64,000 nt of DNA, taken from NCBI GenBank assembly GCA_014904985.1, contig MU128980.1:162539-226538 (forward strand), given 5' to 3'. Within the stretch, counting starts at the first letter, position 1. Each line of letters begins with the position of its first letter. The notes beneath the pieces are model-generated. The model was not told where the DNA came from, did not search any database, and worked only from the letters and a program-made list of their open reading frames with translations. This stretch comes from Hydnum rufescens UP504. Lineage: Eukaryota; Basidiomycota; Agaricomycetes; Cantharellales; Hydnaceae. Below, piece after piece: positions 53,575-64,000 of this stretch. Both the position numbers and the translations under genes were made by a program.

Positions 53575-55951
53575 AGTCGCTTTCGCTCGTCGTTTCTGCT
53601 CTCGTCTGCTTTCCTTGTATTTCTCCCGGATTAACTTCGGATTATATCAAGATATGTATATCCACTAACTAATCCAAAAGCGTGCTGTTCAGGTACGTAC
53701 AGCTTACTGTTTTAATGTATAATAAATTTTTAATGGGTCCCGGATCCATTAATGAGCGCCAACGTCATTTGCGTCTTGTTAGGGAAAGATTCTATGAATC
53801 CTGTTGCAAATGTAGAGGGAGGTGGGAAAGACACCAGTGGCTGTTCTGCGGTATCAGCTCCCTATTCATCGCTATCTCTGATATTCAATACTTGACTGTG
53901 GGCCTCTCACAGTATCACTGCTCTACTTCCCATGGCATATGGCATTTATACCTTGCATCTCTTTCAAGTACAAACAATTAGATTCACCCACGTGGCGCCC
54001 CGACAGATTCATTCAAAAGTAGGTGGTTTCGTGTGAATTTGAGCTGACGATAGCCCCCCTATTAAATGTCATAGATAAGCTATCGGCTTGTTTGTTGAAT
54101 TGGGCACTGCAGCTTCTCGCGTCTCCATGACAGAGTCCCTGACATATCTTTGAGAAGAGGCTCTTATCATTTTCATAGGTGTTCCCACCCCTGCACATCG
54201 GCTGGTCCGCATCACCAGTGCACTATTTTCACTGCAAGCGCGCACCATTTATCCCGCCAGCTACCGAGATCCGGAATACCACCGAGGCTACTTAGAAAGT
54301 TGCAATGCGGTCCTTGCGAACTCTTATCTGGGATGTTCAGTTGGCAGCGGATGCCACTTTTGAGGCAAGGGCGCCACTTCCGTCGACTCCATGAATAGAT
54401 TCCCAAGATCATCGTTAATCGATCAATCACATCCTGAACAAGTTGTATTTGTGGTCCAGCAAGACCCCTGAGGAATCGGTATCGATAGCCTGGCGGCGAT
54501 ACTCCATGCTAAGGCGTCCGTTGGCACTCGTCTCGAGCTCTCCTTGTGGGTGTCCTTTAAAATTAAATGATAATGCTGCAGTGCCTCTTGTTGATGGTCT
54601 CAGAGTCGTTTTCTCCGACTCCACTCCTACTGAATAAGACTATACATGAGGTGCAGCATCAATATCTTGTCCCCCAGAGGTGCCCCACTGTGCAGTACAA
54701 GGCACAAGTATCATTTGGGAGAACAGTCCAAGTGGAGGGTTCTCCAGAACTCAGATACAGAAATCCATCCCGGAAACCAGCGCTTTGTTTATCAGCGCTT
54801 AAAGTATGAAACCCGTCAGCTGCGCGGGATTCAAGCATATAAGGAAGTACTGTTTCTTGCTGATTGACCCTACGGTTGCTCTTGTGAATCGTATGCTCAT
54901 TGCCCATTGGGGAGGAAATATTATGCATGCTACTGAAAACACTGCCTCTCGAAAGCAGCCGAATAGGTTGCTTACGGGGGGAAACTTCCGCAAACGCTAA
55001 TTAGGCCTGTTCAATCTCCCTTTGAGTCCCCGGCAATTTGAACTACTGTGGTATTACGTACGGGCAATTCCCTCTCGAAGAATTGTGGGGTCGGACGTGA
55101 TCACACAGAAAGAGCAGGCAGAGACTCGGAGAAACTTCGGCGTATCCCGATAGCGTCTTGACTAAGCAGCGAGCCCACTCATCCAATTCCAACATTCCTC
55201 TCCACTTTGAGAACCATGGTAAGCAATATTGAGGCTCAACATTCTAAGCTCATTTTAATTCTGTTCGGTTTTATCGTGGGGTGGGACTGTATCCTTTATA
55301 CAATCCAATTTTGTAAGCTGCAGGCTCTGTGTGGCTATAAAATAAATTAGGAATGATCTCCAGCTGTTTGGGCGCTCGAGTATGCATGCGGGTGTCTACA
55401 TGTTCACCGTGCCCACAGGCTTTACCCACATCTTGTACAAATTGGCATAGTAACTTCCAATATGTGCGTGGCCCCGGTCACTCGGTTGAGCTTTCTCAGT
55501 AATGACTTAGGTTACCACCAAGCTATAATTGGTTCCTAGGCTTCCGCTCAAGTGGCATCCAATATTAGGCTGAAAATTGCCACGGGCAACTGATATTTCA
55601 ATTTTTGATGACTGTAGGTTGATTGATACTGTACGTCCAGTATATCCCAGATACAGGCTGGAGAGCGGATCGCGGACCCAAAGCAACGGTGACGCTCCGA
55701 TTACAAGATCACGAATAAATTCACACCATCCATGCCTCAACGGAATGGTTCGATGAACTACAATGAATGACATTCAGCACACCATAGTGCAATGCCAGAG
55801 ACCGCCAGCGCCATTTTTAAGAGAAGACCCAGAGACGCAGTGTCTGGTCCCGTGACTCCGAAGGGTGCCATTCCACAATTGGTGGCCGAAATCTCCAACC
55901 AGGGTTAGGGTTTTGATCGGAATTTCTGACCATTCCGGCTGTGCTTCCGTG

Positions 55952-55958
55952 TATATAA
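55952..55958 (+). promoter_or_regulatory. Candidate TATA box of the FMO gene
   Basis: TATATAA at 55952-55958 lies 45 bases upstream of the ATG at 56003. The spacing suits a short leader; there is no other support. Confidence 0.4.
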
Positions 55959-56002
55959 GGCGCACACCGTGGCCAAATTCATCTCGAGTTCGTGTACGAG
56001 GT

Positions 56003-58317
56003 ATGCCGCTCACCAAGAAAACTTTTGGTCTCATATGTTCCCTGGTGATTTTCCCGGGTATTGCGCCCGTTCTGTCTGCAGACCAAGCACTGTTCTCCTC
56101 TGATGTTCACCCTTCCACGGCTTTTGACGACACTCACCATCGCTTCAAACACCCTATTCGACGGGCAGCAGTGATCGGTGCTGGGCCATCAGGCCTACAG
56201 CATGCCACAGCACTCCTTGAACAAGGGGTTCAAGTACGGTTATTCGATCGCTCCCCGAATCCCGGGGGGAACTGGCAGTACACCCCACTCTCGCCCATCC
56301 CTGCCGCCTTTCCGTGAAGTTTAACGTTAATTTTCGGGGGCATTGGCATCGGAAACTGAAATGTTAACAACGTGTTAGGGATAAACCCTTAGAAATTGCG
56401 GCATATGTCCCCAATATCCCCCATAAACTCCCTCAAGCACATATCATCAAAGACGGAGATGGCGGTATAAGCAATGCATACAGGTGGCGAGAACACTGGA
56501 ATCCCAGCCCTGTATGGGAGTCTCTACACACCAATTCACCATCTGTCAGTGGCATGGTCCTTCTTTCCTCGTGGGGACTTAACCTCAAAACTTTTCATGC
56601 GACCAGTTTCTCACTGATCTTCCTGGAATGTCATATCCTGCCGGCTCAGTATGTGTACCAACTGTGCCAAAAACTCGAATTCACGCCAGTGATCACAGGA
56701 ATGGCATGTGAGTCATCATGCCGTCCGAAGGCTAGTGCGCCAATACGCTTCCGCTCATGGTCTCAATGCTAACGACGAGGAGAGCTCGAACGTCACCTCC
56801 TATTCAACGCGTGTTGAGCGCATTGAGAAAATTGGCCACACGTGGTCACTTACATTGCGCAAATTTGAACGCCTCCCGGGACATGGGATGAGCGGTTTCG
56901 GCGATATTCTTGTCTCGTGGTGGGTTGAGGTCTTTGATGCGGTTGTCGTCACTACTACCGGAACGACTCCCCTCATGTTCCCCAATCCAAAATATCAATG
57001 GTTGGGGGATAGCATTCCCTGAGCAAATGTATCACTCGCGTGAATATCGCAGCCCAAGTGATGTTCGCGGCAAGGTGCGCATCCTTGGCCATCTATTTCA
57101 GGCATTTCTCTCTTAACTACCGCTACCTCTTTGGTTCTCAGAATGTGTTGATCATTGGCGGCAGTGTATCAGCCGTAGAGATAGCGCGCGATATTCAGGC
57201 GCACGTTCGCTCATTTTCAATCAGCACTCGATCTCACGTGAGGTCCTCTCTCCACTTCTCATGTTCATATTACAGAAATTTTTTGGTTGCAGAAAAAGGA
57301 CCCGGAGGAGATTTTACGCCCTCCACCATTTTTACGCTTACCCCCAAATATTACTCGAATTCCCGAAATCAAGAGTTTCTCCACCTTCAATTCCCTCCGC
57401 CACACCAAACTCAGTGATGCCACGGCTACCTTACTTAACGGTACTGTTGTCGGCGGCTTTGACCAGGCCAGAGCTGTGCTCCTACCCCGACCTACCGCGT
57501 ACTAACATCCTTCATTAGATTATTCTTGCGACTGGTTATCGCCGTTCAAATCCTTTCCTCTCTGGGTTCCACAACAGGTAGGTCATGCTCGGGTAAACTC
57601 GTTCAGCTCCCTAATACCCACCCCGCCTGCTCAGTACCGTCGAGGAAGACCGTGTGCCGGATTGCGAAGTACCACCGATCATTACCAATGGCTCCGGTGT
57701 GCGCTCCATCCACTGGACTGGAGTTTATATTCCCGATCCAACCCTTGCTTTTTCGACCGGTGAGAATCGTGCCCGCATGGACTCACGACACCCTAGTGAT
57801 ACATTATTATCTTGCCCAGTTCGTCCGTGGACTCTGGGAAAATTCCAGGCCCTAGGTGTAGCCAAAATATGGTCTGGAAAAGCACGTCTTCCCAACGTGG
57901 AACGTCTCTGGAAAGAGTACTATGTCCCTGGGCTTCCATCCGTTACTTCCGAACTAGGTTTGTTCCGCCACTTGGCATCCTTTAAGTCATTTGACAAAAA
58001 ACTGATCCTCCCGTTTCTCACTATAGAAGGCGATCGCCGCTTTGTTGCGTGGTTGAATGGCGAGAGTCTCGAATTTGGCGGACGATTTGTTAAGAATACG
58101 ATAGCGCCTGAGTAAGTGTATTTCTTTTCTCTTGGTCAAGTTCGTCCCTGTGCCAAGCGGCTTTTCGATTAGACTGTTCGAACCAATCGCATGGTGGGGT
58201 AAAGTTGCGTTCGACGTGCGGGTTTTCCCGGCGGTTCCACTCGTCGATGAAGAGAATAAGCCTCGGAAGGACTGGGAACATTATGCCCAGGCGGCCTATT
58301 ATGATGATGACTGGTGA
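56003..58317 (+). CDS. Flavin-containing monooxygenase with N-terminal signal (one frameshift)
   Basis: The start MPLTKKTFGLICSLVIFPGI-APVLSADQ looks like a signal peptide or membrane anchor. Then RRAAVIGAGPSGLQHATALL gives the FAD Rossmann GxGxxG, with LFDRSPNPGGNWQYTPLSP. Further blocks are PHKLPQAHIIKDGDGG, FLTDLPGMSYPAGSE, VRRLVRQYASAHGLNAN, EVFDAVVVTTTGTTP, WGIAFPEQMYHSREY, the NADPH-binding Rossmann NVLIIGGSVSAVEIARDI, IILATGYRRSNPFLSGF (the family ATGY motif) and VRPWTLGKFQALGVAKIWSG. About nine introns; the last exon ends AQAAYYDDDW. A single extra C at 56980-56983 (CCCC) shifts frame between TTPLMF and QNINGWGIAF. Fungal FMOs oxygenate N- or S-containing small molecules; an ER-facing or secreted location is inferred from the N-terminus. 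Substrate unknown. Confidence 0.82.
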
Positions 58318-58676
58318 GAACGTGGGTTTTCATGGAGAACTCTATGCATATGATCGCGGATTGTACATATATCGCGGGCCGTTCGATATCGTTGGCACTG
58401 GCAGTCTCAGGCTCTATATCATCATTGCGAGAAATATGCATACAGCCACCTCCTAACGTCCGGACTGATTCCCACCCAGAAACTTCCCTGTCCAGTGCCA
58501 ACTACGCCTGATTCCTGCTTACACTTGTACAACCAAAACAGCATGTGAATACAACCCGTTCAATTACAAAGTTAGAAACTAGATTCCCAATTCAGTTCGC
58601 TTATACGGTTGCTGTTACACAGCCGCAGGCTGTGCCAGACAAATGGGGTAATGGTCCTACCATGGCGCCGAGGATG
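58318..58676. other. Intergenic between convergent genes
   Basis: This is 3' sequence of the FMO and of the minus-strand hypothetical gene. Nothing else is seen. Confidence 0.4.
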
Positions 58677-59542
58677 CTATACGGAGCTCGGAGCTGCATT
58701 GCAGACGTCGTGTGGACTGGGGCATATGCATGTGCGGTGCAGAGGCAGCAGCGTCCAGGTCATTGGGGGTGGGGCAGTGAGAGGCGACAGCACGCCAGGT
58801 GATGGATCCGCTGAAGACGTGCGTCTAGGAGCTTCGAATGGGATGGAGAGGTATGGATGGGCAGAAGGTGCTTCTAATGGGATAGCAGATGGGATGTGAC
58901 GATTTGAGGGGACATCAGGACGGCGAGGCTCCTGGGAGCGGGCGATATCATTGACAGGTCCTAATACGGGGCTCAATAAAGACGACAACGAGGGTGATTG
59001 AAGTGGCGGAAGGCGGGGCCCTGGTTGCATGGATCTAGAAGGTAATGCTTTCGATGGAGCCGTTGTGACGCCTTTTCGGTATCGGGCATCTGAAAATCCA
59101 AGGGAATCATGCGAAATGAACAACCCCACCCCCCAAATTCAAAAGCGGTCACCCCTTACCAAAACGTTTTCGAGCGGCCTCGTTTATTTTACGTCGATAA
59201 GCCAATTTGGCAGAGTTATAGGCATTCCGGGCCATGAGGACGTCGAGGTCATTGTGGACTTCGTTCCACAGTGCTCTTCCCCGTCTATCATTCGTACCTG
59301 GCTCTGCTCAGATGGATCGCTTAGGTAGCAACTCTCAGAGTGAATAATAATATGATAAACGTACCGAACGGAGTTCGATGAATGGTTATCTCCGAAAGAG
59401 GATCAACTAAACTAAGGGACCTCACTAATGAAGGTAGAGGGTAGGACCCTGATCGAATTTGGGACGGCCCAATGGATGTCTGCAATTTGGACTCAACATC
59501 GTAGCCGGAAGTGGTGAAGGTGAAACATGATACCGATTGCAT
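58677..59542 (-). CDS. Hypothetical Pro/Ser-rich protein
   Basis: Three exons can be proposed on the minus strand. The first (from 59542) gives MQSVSCFTFTTSGYDVESKL and RSGSYPLPSLVRSLSLVDPL. The second gives NDRRGRALWNEVHNDLDVLM and ARNAYNSAKLAYRRKINEAA-RKRF, an amphipathic basic helix. The third gives DARYRKGVTTAPSKALPSRS and a long Pro/Ser-rich tail (LPPLQSPSLSSLLSPVLGPV; PSAIPLEAPSAHPYLSIPF). The basic helix plus disordered Pro/Ser region suggests a nuclear regulatory protein, but there is no recognised DNA-binding domain. The junction between exons 1 and 2 is uncertain. Confidence 0.5.
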
Positions 59543-60292
59543 CAGTGACTGTGTGCCGCATCCCAGGATTTAATAGCCGGCATTGGGATGGATCGAGGGG
59601 AAATAGATGGGGAGGGGGGTGGCAAGGAGCTCGCCCAACGCTGTACTCTCTTTATAGGTAGATGATATAAAGGCGCGTTAGTATCCAATTTATTGCAGCG
59701 TCTTCGTGGGAAAAGCACGAGTTAACGAACAACGGAGCCGCCCCTATTCCCCCTATTGAGTGGCGAACATGATCAACGCCTGTTTTCGCAATTTCAAGGT
59801 GGCCAGTACCGCGATAGCGAAGCAGCTAAGTGAGTTGGTATCCACTTGCTCCCCAGAGAAAGGCATTGTCTCTGTTGGAATATTTGGATGAGTTCATACG
59901 AAGTAGTTGCTTCAACGATCTCGGTGTATGATGGCAGCAGATAGAAATATCCAACGGTGGACTCACTCGCGGCTCTTATAATTAATCTAATTAAGCAGAC
60001 AAACAAGCAACTGGGGCGTTGGTTTAAAAGAGAAAACGTCCAGGATCTCCTAATCAGGATGGCGCAAAGGTTCCAGGCGAAGTTGGACGACTCTTGGGGG
60101 CAATTAGGCAAACCGACTCTTGCCAACTCAACTCCATCCGAACCATCATGTGTTGGGACTAAGGGGAATATGGAAAATAGACCATATCAGTCCCTCTGGG
60201 ATGGAGAGGGCGTAGATCGCGGGAGCCGTGCGATGGCTACGTGCTGCCATAGCGCAGTCGTGAGAATCTCGGTATTTGCCAGTCGCGCGTAG
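59543..60292. other. Intergenic, divergent promoters
   Basis: Shared upstream region of the minus-strand hypothetical gene and of OCT1. The frame 59957-60292 runs up to the OCT1 start but has no recognised domain. Confidence 0.4.
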
Positions 60293-62800
60293 ATGCTTCC
60301 TCGTCACATTTTCTTCCGGTTAAAGCACCATCATGTCGCACACCAACTTCGACGGCCCCTGGGAAGCCGTACCGCAACGTCCATCGCAACCGGGCTCTCT
60401 TCAAAGTCCCGTCTCGCAACGAGCGAATGGGACCTTCAAACGTTGTTTGATAACCCAAACTCGACATTTCCTCCTTCGTCGCGCTCCTTAAGGCCTACTG
60501 GACTCTTTATGAACTCACGCCTGAATAGTCCAGAAGATTTTCAAGCTTTGGCGCATACCACCATACGGCGTGCAATGGCGATTGTCTCTCGTATCTCAAA
60601 TGCGCGTGACGGTGGGCCGCAGGAGCTGCGGAATGTGGTGAAGAACTTCGACCGTCTCAGCGACGTTCTTTGTGGAGTCATTGATATGGCAGAGCTTGTC
60701 CGGCAGGCTCACCCCCATCCACAATGGGTTGATGCGTCCAATGAAGCGTACGAAATGTTGTGTTCGGAAATGAACGTGCTCAATACGCATACGGGGCTAT
60801 ATGAGGTGAGTGATGGAGTCCACGTGGCAGACAATCTATTCATACTCTACTGATAAGGTACTGCGGACTGTGATGAATGATAAGGGAATGGTTGCTGATT
60901 TCTCGCCAGAAGAGCATGCCGTCGCCCTCATATTTCTTCGAGACTTCGAGCGTTCTGGAATAGATCTTCCCCCTCTGCAGCGGGAACAGTTTGTTTCCCT
61001 TTCGGATGAGATTATTTCGCTTGGACGTCAATTCCTAACATTGGGCACCGGCCCAAGAGGTGTCGTGGAATTGTCAATGCCACATCTTCAAAAATCTATG
61101 CTTCCAGGGGGGGCATCTGTATTGCGCTCCCTCTCTGCTCAGTCGTCCCCATTTAGCCAGAAGGTCCAGATCCACGGCGGCTCCTGGGAAGCACGCATGC
61201 TCCTACGCTATTGTGCTGATGAAGGAGTTCGCCGGGACGTCTTCGTTGCGGGAAACATAGCCAACAATGATAGCGTCGAAACCTTGGAGGCCCTCCTTCG
61301 AGCGCGGGCCTCCGTAGCTCGATTGGCCGGGAACGAAAGCTATGCAGCCATGACACTAGGCGACAAGATGGCGAAGACTCCAGGTGAATGTCAACCGTCC
61401 CGCCTTGGAATCTATGCTCAATACTTCCTTAGAAAATGTGATGCATTTCCTGCGAGCCTTAGGACATCACCATCGACCATTGGCGCTTTCCGAAATTTCT
61501 GAACTGGCTCGACAGAAAGCTCAACACTCTTCGCAGTCTGCATCCCCTCAAATCAAAGCCTGGGATCGTGATTTCTATACGCTAGAAAGTTTTCCGGGTC
61601 AATCCTCCATTTCTGGTCACCCCAGCCCGCTTTCCCTCGGCACGGTTTTTAGAGGGCTCTCGCAGCTCTTCTCGCGGCTATACGGTATCAGCCTTCGTGT
61701 CGCAGACACGGCTCCAGGTGAAACTTGGCATTCGGATGTGAAGAAACTCGAGGTTCTGGACGAAGATGCTGGTGTAATGGGGTGGATTTACGCCGATCTC
61801 TTCACTCGTCCAGGGAAACATCGAGGTGCAGCCCATTATACTGTCAGGTGCTCACGTCGTGTGGATCGTGATGATTGGGTTGGCGATCTTCCTTATAGTG
61901 AGGAGCCTGGGAGCCTGGAAGACTCCCCACTTACGCTTTCAATGGATTCCGATTCTGACATGGGGCCAAGAAGGGTGCGGGGGAAGGAGGGGCTTTATCA
62001 GCTCCCGATCGCTGTGCTGTCTTGCGAGTTTGCGAAACCAAATAGGACAGGGGAGGCCACAATCCTGCAATGGCATGAAATTGAAACTCTTTTTCATGAG
62101 ATGGGCCATGCCCTTCACTGTGCGTGTTTTACTTGATTTTAGGAGACTATTTCTGATGTGTGCTGCTGGTTGGGTGACAGCCATGATTGGGCAAACAGAG
62201 TATCATAATGTAGCAGGAACCCGATGTGCTACCGATTTTGTGGAGCTCCCGTCCATCCTTATGGAACAGTTCTTAGCCTCTGGGGCTGTCCAAGCCCTCC
62301 TGACAGGTCAACCGGAATCGGCGCCCATCGTTCCCTCACGATCACGCGGAGCACTCCCTGCGGTTGATGCACACATTCAAATCCTTCTAGCCACGCTCGA
62401 CCAACTGTACCACTCTTCTCGGCGCTAGATTCGTCTTTCTCGAGTACCGAAACACTCATGTCCCTTCAGGATACATTAGGTGTCATTCCCCCTGTCCCAG
62501 GAACGGCATGGCAAGCCTCGTTTTGGTCATCTCTACGGGTATGGTGCGACATACTACTCCTACTTGTTTGACCAGGCTATCGCATCGCGCGTGTGGGCTC
62601 GTCTGTTTGAGGCAGATCCACTCAGTCGAGAGACTGGCGAGCGTTATAAGAATGAGGTATTACGCTTTGGAGGAGGGAGGGATCCTTGGAAGATGGTTGG
62701 GCGTCTGCTTGGGGACCCCGAAATCGAGATAGGTGACCAAAAAGCTATGGAAGAGGTGGGGCGCTGGGGGATTGCCCATTCAATATCAGTTTCACAATAG
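60293..62800 (+). CDS. OCT1: Mitochondrial intermediate peptidase (metallopeptidase M3; two indels)
   Basis: The N-terminus [20 protein letters not shown] is Arg/His-rich without acids, as in a mitochondrial presequence. It is followed by [109 protein letters not shown] and [20 protein letters not shown]. The zinc site HEXXH is in [14 protein letters not shown], split by an intron, followed by [20 protein letters not shown]. Near the end, [20 protein letters not shown] and a C-terminus EEVGRWGI match the family. Oct1 removes an octapeptide from proteins already cut by MPP in the matrix. Two single-base changes are needed: a loss near 62412-62420 (after DQLYHSS) and a gain near 62516-62517 (before RFGHLYG). 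The zinc-binding core is untouched. POLD4 starts 190 bases downstream. Confidence 0.93.
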
Positions 62801-62989
62801 ATGCGGTTTATTCTGTAGCCTCCATTAACTCTATCCTTATAATCCCTCTGCCCATTTGGGGCCATTGTTCAAAAGAAATCGAATGGGTCGCCTTGAGTGT
62901 TAGAATAGAGTTGTATGTGACTCTTCGTCCAACTCCGGAACTTTCCGGGAGTAAATTCAGACCAAGCCCCAAGCTCCAAGTTAATCATC

Positions 62990-63656
62990 ATGCCTGCCAC
63001 CCGCACTAAATCTCAAAACACGATCGACTTTCCCGTCAAGAAGAGGACTGCCAGCTCCAAGAAACCTATCAAGAGCCCGAAGAAGGTTGTAAAGGATAAA
63101 GCCAGCAATTCTCTAACCAATACCCAGTAGGTCCCTCCGATTGGAACGAGCTCAGCTCTACATCACGCTATATCTGATGCTTTCTTATCATTCAGTGTTA
63201 TTCAGGTCTCTTCTCCCGAAGATAATGTCGAATACATGCCTCTGGACCCAGGCGCGCGGTTGGATGAGAAGCGGTATACTAAGTATCACCGCAGTCTGAA
63301 ACCGAAGTTCGGAATTGCCGCCCCAGGTGAGTTTATTCCACCCTATGGCTTCTATTGAGAGTGGCTAAGTCGCCCTCAGTTCATGTCGAGGAACAGAGCA
63401 AAGTCCATCAAATTCTTCGCACTTTTGACTTGTCCTATGAATATGGACCGTGCATCGGTGTCTCACGCTTGACCAGATGGGAGCGGGCTTACAAGCTGGG
63501 TCTAAATCCTCCCTCCGAGGTATGGATTCCATCTCTCGCTTCTGGAGCCACTAATATGCATATATATTTACCAAGGTGAAAGAGATCCTGGACACTCATG
63601 AGGGCCAAACGCTCGACGATATTAAGGAGCCCGTTTTCTTCTCCGAAGGCCTCTAA
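62990..63656 (+). CDS. POLD4: DNA polymerase delta subunit 4 (Cdm1/POLD4)
   Basis: Four exons, no frame break, about 150 residues. The N-terminus MPATRTKSQNTIDFPVKKRT is basic and includes a PCNA-binding-like motif (QNTIDF, variant of QxxIxxF). The middle is DNVEYMPLDPGARLDEKRYT. The conserved C-terminal block is VHQILRTFDLSYEYGPCIGV, SRLTRWERAYKLGLNPPSE and VKEILDTHEG. This matches the DNA_pol_delta_4 family, whose members end with the FDL..YGPC.G..R..RW.RA..LGL.PP pattern. The protein is the small accessory subunit of the replicative polymerase delta and helps link it to PCNA. Confidence 0.93.
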
Positions 63657-64000
63657 AAGTTCACCCACGATGCTTGCTCTGTTTCGTTTGGACATGTTTT
63701 ATATATACCGCCTGTACACCTTTTTATCTACATGTATAATACTTCAAGAAGTATCGTTCCGCCCTACTCCTTCCAAGTTCACTTGATGAGAGTGTCATCC
63801 CGGACCGCGTTGGAATGTGTCTGCTTCAAGTACTGTCATGGTCTGAAGCACAGTCACTAGTGGTGTGATTTGGGAATTTTTGGAACTCCCATAGTCTCGT
63901 AACCACTAACAGGGGCTGGTCACGAGAGTGGAGAGAGTGACGCCTACGGCCGTGGCATCTTTCAGAACTTCAAGGAGAAAAGAGATGCCATCACAGAAGG
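63657..64000. other. 3' flank of POLD4
   Basis: No gene is recognised before the window ends. Confidence 0.5.

Larger units (their letters stand above)
53041..56002. other. Long gap with few supported features
   Basis: Apart from the hypothetical ORF at 53221-53574, this stretch of nearly 3 kb has only short frames. Minus frames around 54427-54928 (QGELETSANGRLSMEYRRQA; DGFLYLSSGEPSTWTVLPND) read like protein fragments and could be exons of one small gene, but I could not join them or name a family. The last 150 bases are the FMO promoter. Confidence 0.35.

Noticed and set aside
57469..57520. Possible sixth GC-AG intron in the FMO gene (CAG/GCCAGA, with a TACTAAC branch site)
   Set aside because: A GT donor a few bases later (GCT/GTGCTC) keeps the same phase and only adds three residues, so the GC donor is not required.
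61360..61440. Apparent frameshift in OCT1 after KMAKTP
   Set aside because: A normal GT-AG intron (GTGAATG...TTCCTTAG) joins TP to [10 protein letters not shown] in frame.

Overview
The window is nuclear DNA of a filamentous basidiomycete (Agaricomycetes). Genes carry many short introns (about 50-75 nt), the proteins match fungal families, and there are two FunK1-type kinase loci, a family expanded in mushrooms and their relatives. Cantharellales (Rhizoctonia/Ceratobasidium-like) is a guess from gene style only. I recognise about 20 protein-coding loci; all exon structures were read by eye from splice signals and family conservation.

Layout. 1-2.3 kb: repeat-like DNA and a truncated, decayed Tc1/mariner element. 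2.8-6.7 kb: a pepsin-type aspartic protease, then a broken FunK1 kinase. 7.3-12.7 kb (minus strand): monoacylglycerol-lipase-like hydrolase, RCC1, and a multiply frameshifted amidohydrolase. 13.4-18 kb (plus): SrpA-like catalase-family peroxidase and a DHA2-type MFS transporter. 18.7-24.1 kb (minus): SEC23 and a DUF1769 protein. 24.4-31 kb (plus): degenerate kinase-like gene, a G-domain GTPase with a hydrophobic C-terminal segment, and an amino-acid-transporter-like membrane protein. 31.3-38.9 kb (minus): NCA2, a FunK1 kinase, and the parvulin PIN4. 39-41.5 kb (plus): RLI1/ABCE1, head-to-head with PIN4. 41.8-53 kb (minus): SNT1, cystathionine gamma-synthase (STR2) and the SNF1 kinase. 56-63.7 kb: a flavin monooxygenase, a proline/serine-rich protein (minus), mitochondrial intermediate peptidase OCT1, and POLD4.

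Most genes are core housekeeping functions: COPII coat, ribosome recycling, AMPK signalling, Set3-type chromatin complex, transsulfuration, mitochondrial import processing, DNA polymerase delta. FunK1 kinases, the GTPase, the FMO and the MFS pump are the accessory layer. Nothing resembles a biosynthetic gene cluster, and I saw no tRNA or rRNA gene.

Two window-wide patterns stand out. First, many otherwise well-conserved genes, including normally essential ones, are broken by single-base indels, mostly in short homopolymers. This looks like consensus error more than gene death. Second, five introns have clear GC-AG boundaries forced by conserved reading frame. The least-described item of possible biological novelty is the GTPase at 26.5-28.8 kb.
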